Shown here: positions 31,429 through 40,047 of the stretch, piece by piece
Layout of the letters: each line of letters opens with the position of its first letter
Position numbering within the stretch: position 1 is the stretch's first letter
Assembly: GCA_041913045.1 (NCBI GenBank)
Contig: JAYSGB010000018.1
Coordinates: forward strand, 12,748 to 76,747
Length of the DNA: 64,000 nt
Direction of reading: 5' to 3'
Source: CAMLOF01 sp041913045
GTDB lineage: Bacteria > Pseudomonadota > Gammaproteobacteria > Burkholderiales > Burkholderiaceae_C
Made by a program: the position numbers and the translations under genes
Notes under the pieces: model-generated
What the model was told of the DNA's origin: nothing
The model's input: only the letters and a program-made list of their open reading frames with translations
Database searches by the model: none

Positions 31429-32436
31429 ATGAACATCGTGATCCTCGACGACTACCAAGACGCTGTGCGCAAACTGCCGTGTGCCACGAAGCTGGAACCC
31501 TATCCTGCCAAGGTGTTCACCAACAACGTCAAAGGCGTTGGCCAGTTGTCGGTACGGTTGCGGGACGCAGATATTCTCGTCCTCATTCGAGAGCGAACCC
31601 AGGTCACGCGTCAGCTGGTTGAAAAGCTTCCCAAGCTCAAGCTGATCGCCCAGACAGGCTCGGTCGGTAAGCACATCGACGTGCAGGCCTGCACGGAACA
31701 CGGGGTTGCCGTGGCCGAGGGGGTCGGCTCCCCCATCGCCCCGGCGGAACTCACCTGGGCACTCATCATGGCGGCCATGCGGCGGATCCCGCAATACGTA
31801 GCCAACCTCAAGCATGGTGCCTGGCAGCAATCCGGCCTCAAGGCCGCATCCATGCCCCCTAACTTCGGTCTTGGTATGGTGTTGCAAGGCAAGACACTGG
31901 GCATTTGGGGGTACGGCAAGATCGGGCGGCTCGTCGCTGGTTACGGCAGAGCTTTTGGCATGCGCGTGATGGTCTGGGGCAGCGAAGCCACCCGGCAACG
32001 CGCTGCCGACGATGGCTATGACACTGCAGCATCCAAAGAGGCGTTTTTCAGCGGCAGTGATGTGCTGAGCCTGCACCTGCGGCTTGCAGAATCGAACATC
32101 GGCTGTGTAACGCTGGAAGACCTGTCGCAGATGAAGCCCACGGCCTTGCTGGTCAACACGTCACGCGCTGAACTGATTCAGCCTGATGCCCTGGTGGGCG
32201 CACTCAACCGGGGCCGCCCAGGCATGGCTGCGGTGGATGTGTTCGAGTCCGAACCCATTCTGCAAGGTCATGCCCTGCTTCGGCTGGAAAACTGCATCTG
32301 CACGCCCCACATTGGCTTTGTGGAGCAGGACAGTTACGAGAAGTATTTCTCTGCGGCGTTTGACAACGTGGTGAACTTCATCAAGGGCACGCCCACCAAC
32401 ATCGTCAACCCCGGCGCACTGCACGTGCGCCGCTGA
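31429..32436 (+). CDS. D-2-hydroxyacid dehydrogenase family protein
   Basis: 335 residues, NAD(P)-dependent 2-ketoacid reductase/phosphoglycerate dehydrogenase-like. The Rossmann motif is GIWGYGKIGRLVAGYG. Catalytic residues of the family: Arg in VNTSRAELI, Glu in DVFESEP, and His in CTPHIGFVE. The start is at ATG 31429; upstream in-frame sequence is antisense to the MFS gene. No Shine-Dalgarno is visible before the ATG. Substrate cannot be read from sequence. Confidence 0.92.
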   Translation: MNIVILDDYQDAVRKLPCATKLEPYPAKVFTNNVKGVGQLSVRLRDADILVLIRERTQVTRQLVEKLPKLKLIAQTGSVGKHIDVQACTEHGVAVAEGVGSPIAPAELTWALIMAAMRRIPQYVANLKHGAWQQSGLKAASMPPNFGLGMVLQGKTLGIWGYGKIGRLVAGYGRAFGMRVMVWGSEATRQRAADDGYDTAASKEAFFSGSDVLSLHLRLAESNIGCVTLEDLSQMKPTALLVNTSRAELIQPDALVGALNRGRPGMAAVDVFESEPILQGHALLRLENCICTPHIGFVEQDSYEKYFSAAFDNVVNFIKGTPTNIVNPGALHVRR

Positions 32437-32449
32437 GTCTGCAGCAAGC

Positions 32450-34399
32450 TCAAGGCTTGGCCGAGCCTTCGCCGTCCTTCTTCTGCGGTTTGTCGAAGTC
32501 GAGGAAGTCGAAATCAAGCGGGGCCAGATCGGGCTTGGCGGCTTCCTGTGGCGCCACAGCATCTGGCGCGGCCTGCACAGAAGCAGGCTTCGCTTCAATA
32601 TCCACCTGGTCAAGCGTTGCCCACCCCGACTCGTGAAATGGCATGGGGGCTGGCTCAGCTTCACGTTCCGCAGTTTGCGCCTGCAGTACGTCCCAAAGGC
32701 CGCGCAACGCCATCAAGTCATCGAAAGCATGCACGCTGCGCACCTGCAAACCGGCTGAAGCATCCCCAGGTTGCGACACCAGGGCTTGTTCGACCATGGC
32801 GCGTGCCTCGTCAGAGGGCCATGCCTGTGTCAAACGCTGAGCGAAACCCGTGTCGTCTTCCAAGCCCAGGCCCGCGCCGCCTGACGTGATGCTGCCCGGG
32901 ATGAGTCGCTGGTAGTGGTGTTCGTAAACGGCCTGGGCGCGGTCGAACATGCCGGGAGTGGCCAACTGGGCAGCCAATTGCATCCAGCGCAAGTATGGCG
33001 CTTCACTGGCCCGGGGATTGGCTTGGACGAAGGACTCAAGCGCCTGTGCGGCATCTGCCTGCTGGCCAATGGATTCGAAGAAATCGACTTGCTGCCACAG
33101 GTCTAGCAGGACGCCAATATCAACCTTGGCAATAGGGACCTCCTGGAAACGGGAGACACCAGCCTCTTCCACTTCAATGCCTTCCACGCCGCCTTGCACC
33201 TCGTGCGCGGGTGCGACGTTCGCAACCGGCTGATCAAGCTTGGGGGCCGAAGCAACTGGCGCTTGAGGCAACACCGAGTCAGGCGCAGGAACCGATACCG
33301 TCCACCAAGGTGCGGCGCCGGCGGCCTCGACAGCCGCCTCGGCGCGCTTGCGGCCTCTGACAAGCCACAAGACACCACCCAGCAACAGCGCAACAAGCGC
33401 TCCAAGGCCATACACCACCGGGTTGCTGTATTGCTCTTGCCGTGCCTGTGCCAGCTGCGCATTCATCGTCTCCATCGAGACTCGCAGGCGCTCCTGCTCC
33501 TGCCGCAAGGTCTGAAGCTCCTGCTGCACTGCCTTGGCTGCGTCCACGCTCGCATCGGTACCTGCACCAGAGACGTCACCAGCCTGGGAGCCCGGCTGCA
33601 CGGCTGCAGCCTGAGCAGCATCGGGGTTGCCCGACTGCAGCACTGCGCCCGTCTGAGCCGTAGCGACATCGACCGGATCCAGCTTCAGCCGTGCACCGCC
33701 AGGCTCGGGAGCCTCAGTGGCTGCAGGTTTGGCCGCAGCCTTGGGGGCCTGTTCAACCTTGCCTGCAGACACATCGGCAGGCACAGCTGCAGCCACAGGG
33801 CGGCTTTTGGTCTTGAAACTCACCACACCCGCAGGGCGGGACACCGGTGCGCTGAGCCTGATAGGGGTTTCATCCTGCGGCGCTTCAACTGCAGGGGCCG
33901 GCCTGCCGCCTTGCGCAGATCCCGTGGCAGCAGGGGCGGCGGGAACAACTCTGGCGGGGGTGGCCGTCTGAGGCCTCACCGGTTGCGGCGCAGCTTGCGC
34001 CGGCCGCGCGGGCTGCACCGTGGATACCGGTGGAGGCAGGGGCTCAAAATCAGCCAGCAAGGAATAACTGCGCTTGAAGTTCTGTTGGCACCCAGCCTTC
34101 AGAATGACGGTGACGATGGGCTCATTGACCGGCTGCGACACACGCACCCGCAATGCACCATCGCTGCCCGCACGGTGTATGGCCGTGGTGATGGCCGACG
34201 CTGGCACGCGAGCATCGCCGTAAAGCACCTCTGCCTCCAGGCACAGGCCGGAAGCCGCATCATCGGCATCCATGCTGCTTTGCACCAGAATATCCAGCGG
34301 CCGACCGATAATGACGCTACCTTGTGTGCCCCCCAACGACAGGGCAGCACTATGAGTGGCTGTCACGAGCAGTGCACTTCCCACCGCGAACTTCAACAT
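32450..34399 (-). CDS. FimV-like membrane protein
   Basis: 649 residues. Signal peptide (to about residue 19, SAALSLGG), then a FimV-type N-terminal domain: GSVIIGRPLDILVQSSMDADD, CLEAEVLYGDARVPAS, PIVTVILKAGCQQNFKRSYSLLADF. A long Pro/Ala-rich linker, a coiled coil (VQQELQTLRQEQERLRVSMETM), one membrane helix (YGLGALVALLLGGVLWLVRGRKR) and a cytoplasmic part with one TPR-like stretch follow. It differs from classical FimV by being short, lacking a LysM I can recognise and lacking the usual C-terminal TPR module. FimV proteins organise polar and pilus machinery. No pilus genes flank it. Confidence 0.8.
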   Translation of the reverse strand: MLKFAVGSALLVTATHSAALSLGGTQGSVIIGRPLDILVQSSMDADDAASGLCLEAEVLYGDARVPASAITTAIHRAGSDGALRVRVSQPVNEPIVTVILKAGCQQNFKRSYSLLADFEPLPPPVSTVQPARPAQAAPQPVRPQTATPARVVPAAPAATGSAQGGRPAPAVEAPQDETPIRLSAPVSRPAGVVSFKTKSRPVAAAVPADVSAGKVEQAPKAAAKPAATEAPEPGGARLKLDPVDVATAQTGAVLQSGNPDAAQAAAVQPGSQAGDVSGAGTDASVDAAKAVQQELQTLRQEQERLRVSMETMNAQLAQARQEQYSNPVVYGLGALVALLLGGVLWLVRGRKRAEAAVEAAGAAPWWTVSVPAPDSVLPQAPVASAPKLDQPVANVAPAHEVQGGVEGIEVEEAGVSRFQEVPIAKVDIGVLLDLWQQVDFFESIGQQADAAQALESFVQANPRASEAPYLRWMQLAAQLATPGMFDRAQAVYEHHYQRLIPGSITSGGAGLGLEDDTGFAQRLTQAWPSDEARAMVEQALVSQPGDASAGLQVRSVHAFDDLMALRGLWDVLQAQTAEREAEPAPMPFHESGWATLDQVDIEAKPASVQAAPDAVAPQEAAKPDLAPLDFDFLDFDKPQKKDGEGSAKP

Positions 34400-34497
34400 G
34401 TTGCGTTCCTTGCTTTACAGAGAGAAACGTTTTTATCTTCTCTATGACGCGGCATTTTGTCACAACCGATACTGAACGACCGAGAGAGACAAAAGAG

Positions 34498-36018
34498 ATG
34501 AGCAGTACCTTCCAGAATGTGGGCATCGTTGGCGCGGGCGCCATGGGCCGAGGAATAGCCCAGATCGCAGCCCAGGCGGGCAGCACCGTGTGGCTGTACG
34601 ACACCCAGGCCCCCGCCGTGGATGCAGCACATGCAGCATTGCTGGACCAGTGGGACAAGCTGGCAGGCAAAGGCAAGATCAGCGCCGAACAGCGCGACGC
34701 CTTTGCCGCACGTTTGCGCCGTGCCACACAACTGCCAGACCTGGCTGCGTGCGACCTGGTGGTCGAAGCCATCGTCGAGCGGCTGGACATCAAAAAGAAC
34801 CTGTTCGGAGAGCTGGAAGGCATCTTGGCGGAATCAGCGGTGCTGGCCACCAACACGTCGTCGCTGTCGGTCACGGCCATCGCCAACGGCCTGCGTCGCC
34901 CAGCGCAACTGGCGGGTTTTCACTTCTTCAACCCCGTGCCTTTGATGCGGGTGGTCGAGGTCATTGCCGGACTCAAGACCAGCGCCGAGGTTTGCCAGCG
35001 CCTGTCGGCCTACGCCCGCGAAATGGGCCACACGCCCGTGACGGCGCAGGACACGCCGGGCTTCATCGTGAACCACGCGGGCCGCGGCTACGGCACCGAG
35101 GCGCTGCGCATTCTTGGCGAGAACGTGACTGACTTTGCCACGGTAGACCGCATCCTGCGCGATCAGATGGGCTTCAAGCTCGGCCCGTTCGAGTTGATGG
35201 ACCTGACCGCGCTGGATGTGTCGCACCCGGTCATGGAGTCGATCTACCACCAGTACTACGAAGAACCCCGCTACCGCCCCAGCGTCATCACCGCGCAACG
35301 GCTGGCTGGCGGCGTGGTGGGCAAGAAGGTGGGCGAAGGCTTCTACCGCTACGTGAACGGGCAGGCCGAAGTGCCTGCGGAGCCTGCCGTGCCGCAGGTG
35401 GGCGAACTACCCCCAGTGTGGGTGCCCGCCCGCGCCGCACGCCGGGCTGAGCTTTACCAGTTGCTGAAGAACCTGGGCGCCACCATTGAGACCGCGCAGC
35501 AGCCTTCTGAGCGCGCACTCATCGTTGTGGCACCGCTGGGGCACGACGTGACCACGGTTGCAGCCGTGGAGCGGCTGGACGCGACCCGCGTGGTGGGCAT
35601 TGACATGATGCTCCCGGACGAAGCCACGCGCCGACGCGTGCTGGCCACCAACCCCGCTACCCGGCCCGACATGCGCGACGCCGCACATGCCCTCTTCGCC
35701 CGCGACGGCAAGGCCGTCAGCGTGATCCGAGACAGTGGCGGCTTCGTCACGCAGCGCGTGGTGGCGACCATCGTCAACATTGCCACGGACATGTGCCAGC
35801 AAGGCATCTGCACGCCCCAGGACCTGGAAACAGCGGTGACGCTGGGGCTGGGATACCCGGCCGGTCCGCTGGCCATGGGTGACCGCGTCGGCCCGACCAA
35901 CCTGCTGGAAATTCTCTTCAACCTGCAGACGGTTTATGGGGACGCGCGCTACCGCCCCTCTCCATGGCTGCGCCGCCGTGGCGCACTGGGCCTGAGCCTG
36001 ACGCACGAGGAGTCCTGA
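34498..36018 (+). CDS. 3-hydroxyacyl-CoA dehydrogenase (PaaH-type)
   Basis: 506 residues. Oxidises 3-hydroxyacyl-CoA to 3-ketoacyl-CoA with NAD. The Rossmann motif GIVGAGAMGRGIAQ is at residues 9-22. Two C-terminal 3HCDH domains are present, the first with FHFFNPVPLMRVVEVI and TPGFIVNH, the second with GGFVTQRVVATIVN and LGLGYPAGPLAMGD. This double-domain length is typical of PaaH of phenylacetate degradation, but no other paa genes are present. The ATG at 34498 has a weak GAG upstream. It overlaps the next gene as TGATG. Confidence 0.92.
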   Translation: MSSTFQNVGIVGAGAMGRGIAQIAAQAGSTVWLYDTQAPAVDAAHAALLDQWDKLAGKGKISAEQRDAFAARLRRATQLPDLAACDLVVEAIVERLDIKKNLFGELEGILAESAVLATNTSSLSVTAIANGLRRPAQLAGFHFFNPVPLMRVVEVIAGLKTSAEVCQRLSAYAREMGHTPVTAQDTPGFIVNHAGRGYGTEALRILGENVTDFATVDRILRDQMGFKLGPFELMDLTALDVSHPVMESIYHQYYEEPRYRPSVITAQRLAGGVVGKKVGEGFYRYVNGQAEVPAEPAVPQVGELPPVWVPARAARRAELYQLLKNLGATIETAQQPSERALIVVAPLGHDVTTVAAVERLDATRVVGIDMMLPDEATRRRVLATNPATRPDMRDAAHALFARDGKAVSVIRDSGGFVTQRVVATIVNIATDMCQQGICTPQDLETAVTLGLGYPAGPLAMGDRVGPTNLLEILFNLQTVYGDARYRPSPWLRRRGALGLSLTHEES

Positions 36019-36797
36019 TGAGCGCGACACTGAGAAGCCACAGCGAAGGCAGCACGTTGGTGCTGACCATCAGCAACCCCGAGATGCGCAATGCCCTCGG
36101 GCCCGAAATCTATGCCGCTGGAGTGGAAGCCATCATCGCGGCCGATGCCAACCCCGAGGTGCGCTCTGTCGTCATCACCGGTGAGGGCAGCAACTTCTGC
36201 GCGGGCGGCAACCTGCAACGGCTGCTGGCCAACCGGCAACGCCCCCCCGAAGTGCAGGCGGAAAGCATTGAAGGGCTGCACGGCTGGATCGAAGCCATCC
36301 AGAGCTTTTCCAAGCCAGTGGTTGCGGCCGTGGAAGGTGCCTGCGCGGGCGCAGGCTTCTCGCTTGCGCTGGCCTGTGATTTTCTGGTGGCCGCCCGCGA
36401 CAGCGTGTTCGTGATGGCCTACGCCAACGTGGGCCTGTCGCCAGACGGTGGCGGCAGCTGGAGTCTGGCGCGCAACCTGCCCCGCGCCACGGCCATGCAG
36501 TTGCTGATGCTGGGCGAGCGCATGGGCGCTGAACGGCTGCAGCAACTGGGCCTGGTCAACCGCGTGGCCGAACCAGGTACTGCCCTGGACGAAGCGCGGC
36601 GCCTGGCCGACAAGCTCAACGCCAAGGCGCCGAATGCGCTGAGCAGCATCAAGGAGTTGATCAACGAAGCACCCGGGCAGTCCCTCAACAGCCACCTGAA
36701 GATGGAGCGTGACCGCTTTGTGCGCAACCTGCACCACGCCAATGGTGGCGAAGGCATCCAGGCCTTCCTGGACAAGCGCACGCCCAACTACCGTTGA
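36018..36797 (+). CDS. Enoyl-CoA hydratase/isomerase family protein (PaaG-like active site)
   Basis: 259 residues, crotonase fold. Oxyanion-hole segments are NFCAGGNLQRLL and GACAGAGFSLALACD. The two Glu residues of true hydratases are replaced (Ser115 in GFSLA and Tyr135 in AYANVG), while Asp143 in SPDGGG matches the Asp used by PaaG/dienoyl-CoA isomerase-type enzymes. An isomerase is therefore more likely than a hydratase. GAGGAG precedes the ATG, which overlaps the dehydrogenase stop (TGATG). Confidence 0.9.
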   Translation: MSATLRSHSEGSTLVLTISNPEMRNALGPEIYAAGVEAIIAADANPEVRSVVITGEGSNFCAGGNLQRLLANRQRPPEVQAESIEGLHGWIEAIQSFSKPVVAAVEGACAGAGFSLALACDFLVAARDSVFVMAYANVGLSPDGGGSWSLARNLPRATAMQLLMLGERMGAERLQQLGLVNRVAEPGTALDEARRLADKLNAKAPNALSSIKELINEAPGQSLNSHLKMERDRFVRNLHHANGGEGIQAFLDKRTPNYR

Positions 36798-36802
36798 CGC
36801 CA

Positions 36803-36827
36803 GCCCGCGCGCTCTGGTCGCGCGGGC
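36803..36827 (+). terminator. GC-rich hairpin behind the isomerase gene
   Basis: 9-bp stem GCCCGCGCG/CGCGCGGGC with a 7-base loop, 6 bases behind the stop codon. No T tract follows, so it may only stabilise the 3' end or attenuate transcription before the regulator gene. Confidence 0.4.
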
Positions 36828-36866
36828 GACAGAACCACACCAACCCAGTCACACATAAGACAGACG

Positions 36867-37586
36867 ATGGATGAGCCGATTCTGACAATGGAAGAACGAG
36901 AGGCGATCAACAGTGGTCGCTGGTTCAGTTCTCTATCCCCTTCATTGCGCCACGATATCCTGCGATGTGCCTACGTCAGACGTTACAAGGACGGCGACCT
37001 GATCGTTGCCCGAGGCGACCCCGCCACCGAGTGGACGGGCGTGGCCAAGGGCGCGGTGCGGGTGAGCTCGACCTCGCTGTCGGGCAAGCAGGTGACACTG
37101 ACCTACGTGGAGCCCGGCGTGTGGTTTGGCGACGTGGCCATGTTCGATGGCGACCAACGCACGCACGATGCCTACGCGCACGGCCCCACTTCCCTGCTTT
37201 GCGTGGCACGCAACGACTTCCAGAAGATCCTGTCGCAGCACGTGGAGTTGTACGAAGCCCTGCTGCGCCTGCAGTCGCGGCGCATACGCAACCTGTTCGG
37301 CCTGGTGGAAGACCTGAACACCCTGCCCTTGCGCGCCCGTTTGGCCAAACAGTTGCTGCACCTGGTGCGCAGCTACGGCGTGCCTTGCCTGTCCAATGGC
37401 AGCGAGACACGCATCGGCCTGCAGCTGGCCCAGGAAGAACTGGCCCAGATGCTCGGTGCCTCGCGCCAGCGTGTGAACCAGGAACTCAAGACCATGGAGC
37501 GCGAGAACGCAATCCGTATCGAACCGGGCGGACTGGTGGTACGGGACCGCACGGCGCTGATGCGCATCGCCGAAGCGGACCACTGA
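36867..37586 (+). CDS. Crp/Fnr-family transcriptional regulator
   Basis: 239 residues. N-terminal cyclic-nucleotide-binding-type beta roll (YKDGDLIVARGDPATEWTGVAKGAVRV, GVWFGDVAMFDG), long dimer helix, and a C-terminal winged helix-turn-helix (LAQEELAQMLGASRQRVNQELKTME). It has no N-terminal Fnr cysteine cluster, so it does not sense oxygen by an iron-sulfur cluster. The effector is unknown. It sits inside the acyl-CoA catabolic cluster, and a role in controlling it is inferred from position. Confidence 0.93.
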   Translation: MDEPILTMEEREAINSGRWFSSLSPSLRHDILRCAYVRRYKDGDLIVARGDPATEWTGVAKGAVRVSSTSLSGKQVTLTYVEPGVWFGDVAMFDGDQRTHDAYAHGPTSLLCVARNDFQKILSQHVELYEALLRLQSRRIRNLFGLVEDLNTLPLRARLAKQLLHLVRSYGVPCLSNGSETRIGLQLAQEELAQMLGASRQRVNQELKTMERENAIRIEPGGLVVRDRTALMRIAEADH

Positions 37587-37654
37587 GCAGGTTTTGCAGG
37601 GGTGGGAGCGCGGTGACTTGGACCAGCACACGTTATTGAATCCAAACCACCCAT

Positions 37655-38734
37655 ATGAGCGAAACACCCCCCCCCCCTGCCAACGCATCCGCAGCGCCCC
37701 CTTTTGAGGTGGCGGCCCTTGAGTGCTGGCTAGCCCAACACATTCCAGGCTTCGAAGGGCCTTTGCAGGTCCAGAAGTTTCCGGGCGGGCAGTCAAACCC
37801 AACCTTCAAGCTCATCACACCCAAACAGCTTTACGTGATGCGGGCCAAGCCTGGCCCAGTGGCCAAGCTGCTCCCTTCGGCACACGCCATCGAGCGCGAA
37901 TTCAAGGTGATGAGCGGCCTGCAAAGCACCGCCGTACCTGTGGCCCGAATGCACGTGCTGTGCGAAGACGAATCGGTCATTGGACGCGCTTTCTACGTGA
38001 TGGAGCACGTTGAGGGCCGCGTGCTGTGGGAACAATCCCTGCCTGGCATGACACGTGAACAGCGGCGTGCGATCTACCTGGAGATGAACCGTGTGCAGGC
38101 CGCGCTTCACAAGGTGCAACCCGCGTCCGTCGGGCTGGCAGACTACGGCAAGCCAGGCAACTACTTCGAGCGGCAGATTGGTCGCTGGAGCAAGCAGTAC
38201 ATCGCGTCAACCACGCAGCCCATCCCAGAGATGGACCGGCTGATCGAATGGCTGCCGAGTCACATCCCGACCATGGCTCGCGACGAGTCGTTGGTGTCCA
38301 TCGTGCATGGCGACTACCGCATGGACAACCTGATGTTCCACCCCAGCGAGCCACGTGTGCTGGCGGTGCTGGACTGGGAGCTTTCCACCCTGGGCCACCC
38401 CTTCGCGGACTTCAGCTACCACTGCATGTCATGGCACATACCGCCAGGCATGTTCAGGGGAATAGGCGGCCTGGATCTGGATGCGCTTGGCATACCGAGC
38501 GAGCGCGAGTACATCGAGCTCTACTGCCAACGTACAGGCTTCACCACGCCCGACGCATTGATGGGCGACTGGAACTTCTACCTGGCCTACAACATGTTCC
38601 GCCTGGCTGCCATTTTGCAAGGCATCGCCAAACGGGTTGAAGACGGCACCGCATCCAGCGCCCAGGCCCGCGAATCTGGAGCGCTGGCTCGCCCCATCGC
38701 CGAATTGGCCTGGACCTTCGCCCTCAAGGCCTGA
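37655..38734 (+). CDS. APH-family phosphotransferase (ACAD10/11 kinase-like, LvaA-like)
   Basis: 359 residues, aminoglycoside-phosphotransferase fold. N-lobe segment FPGGQSNPTFKLI, catalytic loop HGDYRMDNLMFHP and metal-binding VLDWELSTLGHPFADFSY. In animals this domain is fused to an acyl-CoA dehydrogenase in ACAD10/11, and in Pseudomonas LvaA phosphorylates 4-hydroxyvaleryl-CoA before an ACAD removes the phosphate. The next gene here is an ACAD11-like dehydrogenase, so the same two-step scheme is likely. Codons 5-8 are a run of 11 C. No clear Shine-Dalgarno is seen. Confidence 0.9.
   Translation: MSETPPPPANASAAPPFEVAALECWLAQHIPGFEGPLQVQKFPGGQSNPTFKLITPKQLYVMRAKPGPVAKLLPSAHAIEREFKVMSGLQSTAVPVARMHVLCEDESVIGRAFYVMEHVEGRVLWEQSLPGMTREQRRAIYLEMNRVQAALHKVQPASVGLADYGKPGNYFERQIGRWSKQYIASTTQPIPEMDRLIEWLPSHIPTMARDESLVSIVHGDYRMDNLMFHPSEPRVLAVLDWELSTLGHPFADFSYHCMSWHIPPGMFRGIGGLDLDALGIPSEREYIELYCQRTGFTTPDALMGDWNFYLAYNMFRLAAILQGIAKRVEDGTASSAQARESGALARPIAELAWTFALKA
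37667..37677 (+). repeat. C11 homopolymer in codons 5-8 of the APH-type kinase
   Basis: The gene starts ATG AGC GAA ACA, followed by eleven C and then T. Gain or loss of one base would shift the frame right after the start, so the tract could act as a slipped-strand switch, or it could cause sequencing errors. Confidence 0.95.
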
Positions 38735-38775
38735 CCCCAGCCTGCACTTAATCTTCCAACGCAGAGGACCACCTC

Positions 38776-40035
38776 ATGAACTTCGACTACACGCCCAAAG
38801 TGAAAGAGCTGCAGGTACGCCTGCTTTCTTTCATGGAAGAAAACATCTACCCGAACGAAGGCCGGTTCTTCGAGGAAATTGCGGCCAACCGAGCCAAGGG
38901 CAACGCCTGGGTGCCTACCGCGCTGATTGAGGAGCTCAAGCCCAAGGCGCGTGCTGCAGGGCTGTGGAACCTCTTCCTGCCCCACTCCAAACGTGCCCCG
39001 GAAGGCCTGAGCAACCTGGAATACGCGCCGCTGTGCGAGATCATGGGGCGCGTGCCGTTTGCGGCAGAGGTGTTCAACTGCTCTGCACCTGACACGGGCA
39101 ACATGGAAACGCTGGAGCGCTATGCCTCCGAGTCGCTCAAAGACCAGTGGCTGGAGCCCCTGTTGCGCGGTGAGATCCGATCGGCCTTCCTCATGACCGA
39201 GCCCGAGGTCGCGTCATCAGACGCCACCAACATTCAGTGCAGCATCGAGCGCGACGGTGACGATTACGTCATCAACGGCCGCAAATGGTGGTCATCCGGT
39301 GCAGGGGACCCGCGCTGTGCTGTTTACATCGTCATGGGCAAAACCAACCCTGAAGCTCCGCGCCATTCTCAGCAATCTATGGTGGTGGTGCCCGCCAATG
39401 CGCCGGGAGTGACGGTGCTGCGTCCGCTGTCGGTCTTTGGTTATGACGACGCGCCTCACGGCCACATGGAAGTCTTGCTGGAAAACGTGCGTGTGCCCGT
39501 GGGCAACATCCTTCTTGGCGAGGGGCGCGGGTTTGAGATCGCCCAAGGTCGCCTGGGGCCGGGCCGCATCCACCACTGCATGCGCTCCATCGGCGCGGCA
39601 GAACGCGCGTTGGAACTGATGTGCAAACGCCTCAACAGCCGTGTGGCCTTCGGCAAACCGGTGGCGGCCCAATCGGTCTGGCATGAGCGCATTGCCGATG
39701 CGCGCTGCATGATCGAACAGGCACGCCTGCTCACACTCAAGGCAGCCTACATGATGGACACGGTGGGCAATAAGGTGGCTAAGGCGGAAATCGCCATGAT
39801 CAAAGTGGTGGCGCCCAACATGGCTTGCCAGATCATCGACATGGCCATCCAGGCCCATGGCGGTGCAGGCGTGTCGCAAGACTTCCCTCTGGCCTATAGC
39901 TATGCCAACCAGCGCACCCTGCGGCTAGCAGATGGCCCGGACGAAGTGCACCGCAACGCCATTGCCAAACTCGAACTGGCCAAGCACATAGCGCTGACAC
40001 AGGACGTTGAGATGCCCGTGACCCGGGGCTGCTAA
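38776..40035 (+). CDS. Acyl-CoA dehydrogenase family protein, ACAD11-like
   Basis: 419 residues, FAD-dependent acyl-CoA dehydrogenase fold. Visible: AFLMTEPEVASSDATNIQ (FAD/substrate region), INGRKWWSSGAGDPRCAVYIVMG, GRIHHCMRSIGAAERALELM and IQAHGGAGVSQDFPLAYSYANQRTLRLADGPDEVH. The GRKWWSSGAGDPRC segment is typical of the ACAD10/11/LvaC-type group. Follows the kinase by 41 bp with GAGGACCACCTC upstream. Probably converts 4-phosphoacyl-CoA to an enoyl-CoA. The dehydrogenase and isomerase upstream could then complete beta-oxidation. Confidence 0.93.
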   Translation: MNFDYTPKVKELQVRLLSFMEENIYPNEGRFFEEIAANRAKGNAWVPTALIEELKPKARAAGLWNLFLPHSKRAPEGLSNLEYAPLCEIMGRVPFAAEVFNCSAPDTGNMETLERYASESLKDQWLEPLLRGEIRSAFLMTEPEVASSDATNIQCSIERDGDDYVINGRKWWSSGAGDPRCAVYIVMGKTNPEAPRHSQQSMVVVPANAPGVTVLRPLSVFGYDDAPHGHMEVLLENVRVPVGNILLGEGRGFEIAQGRLGPGRIHHCMRSIGAAERALELMCKRLNSRVAFGKPVAAQSVWHERIADARCMIEQARLLTLKAAYMMDTVGNKVAKAEIAMIKVVAPNMACQIIDMAIQAHGGAGVSQDFPLAYSYANQRTLRLADGPDEVHRNAIAKLELAKHIALTQDVEMPVTRGC

Positions 40036-40043
40036 GCAGCCCC
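40025..40043. terminator. Hairpin built around the ACAD stop codon
   Basis: GGGGCTGC-TAA-GCAGCCCC: an 8-bp perfect stem whose 3-base loop is the stop codon. It lies between two convergent genes. No T run on either strand, so termination efficiency is uncertain. Confidence 0.4.
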
Positions 40044-40047
40044 AAGA

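Noticed and set aside
34498..36797. A phenylacetate (paa) degradation operon
   Set aside because: Only a PaaH-type dehydrogenase and a PaaG-like isomerase are present; none of the ring epoxidase, ligase or ring-opening genes is nearby.
36867..37586. An Fnr-type oxygen sensor
   Set aside because: The N-terminal cysteine cluster needed for a 4Fe-4S centre is absent, so only the broader Crp/Fnr family can be stated.
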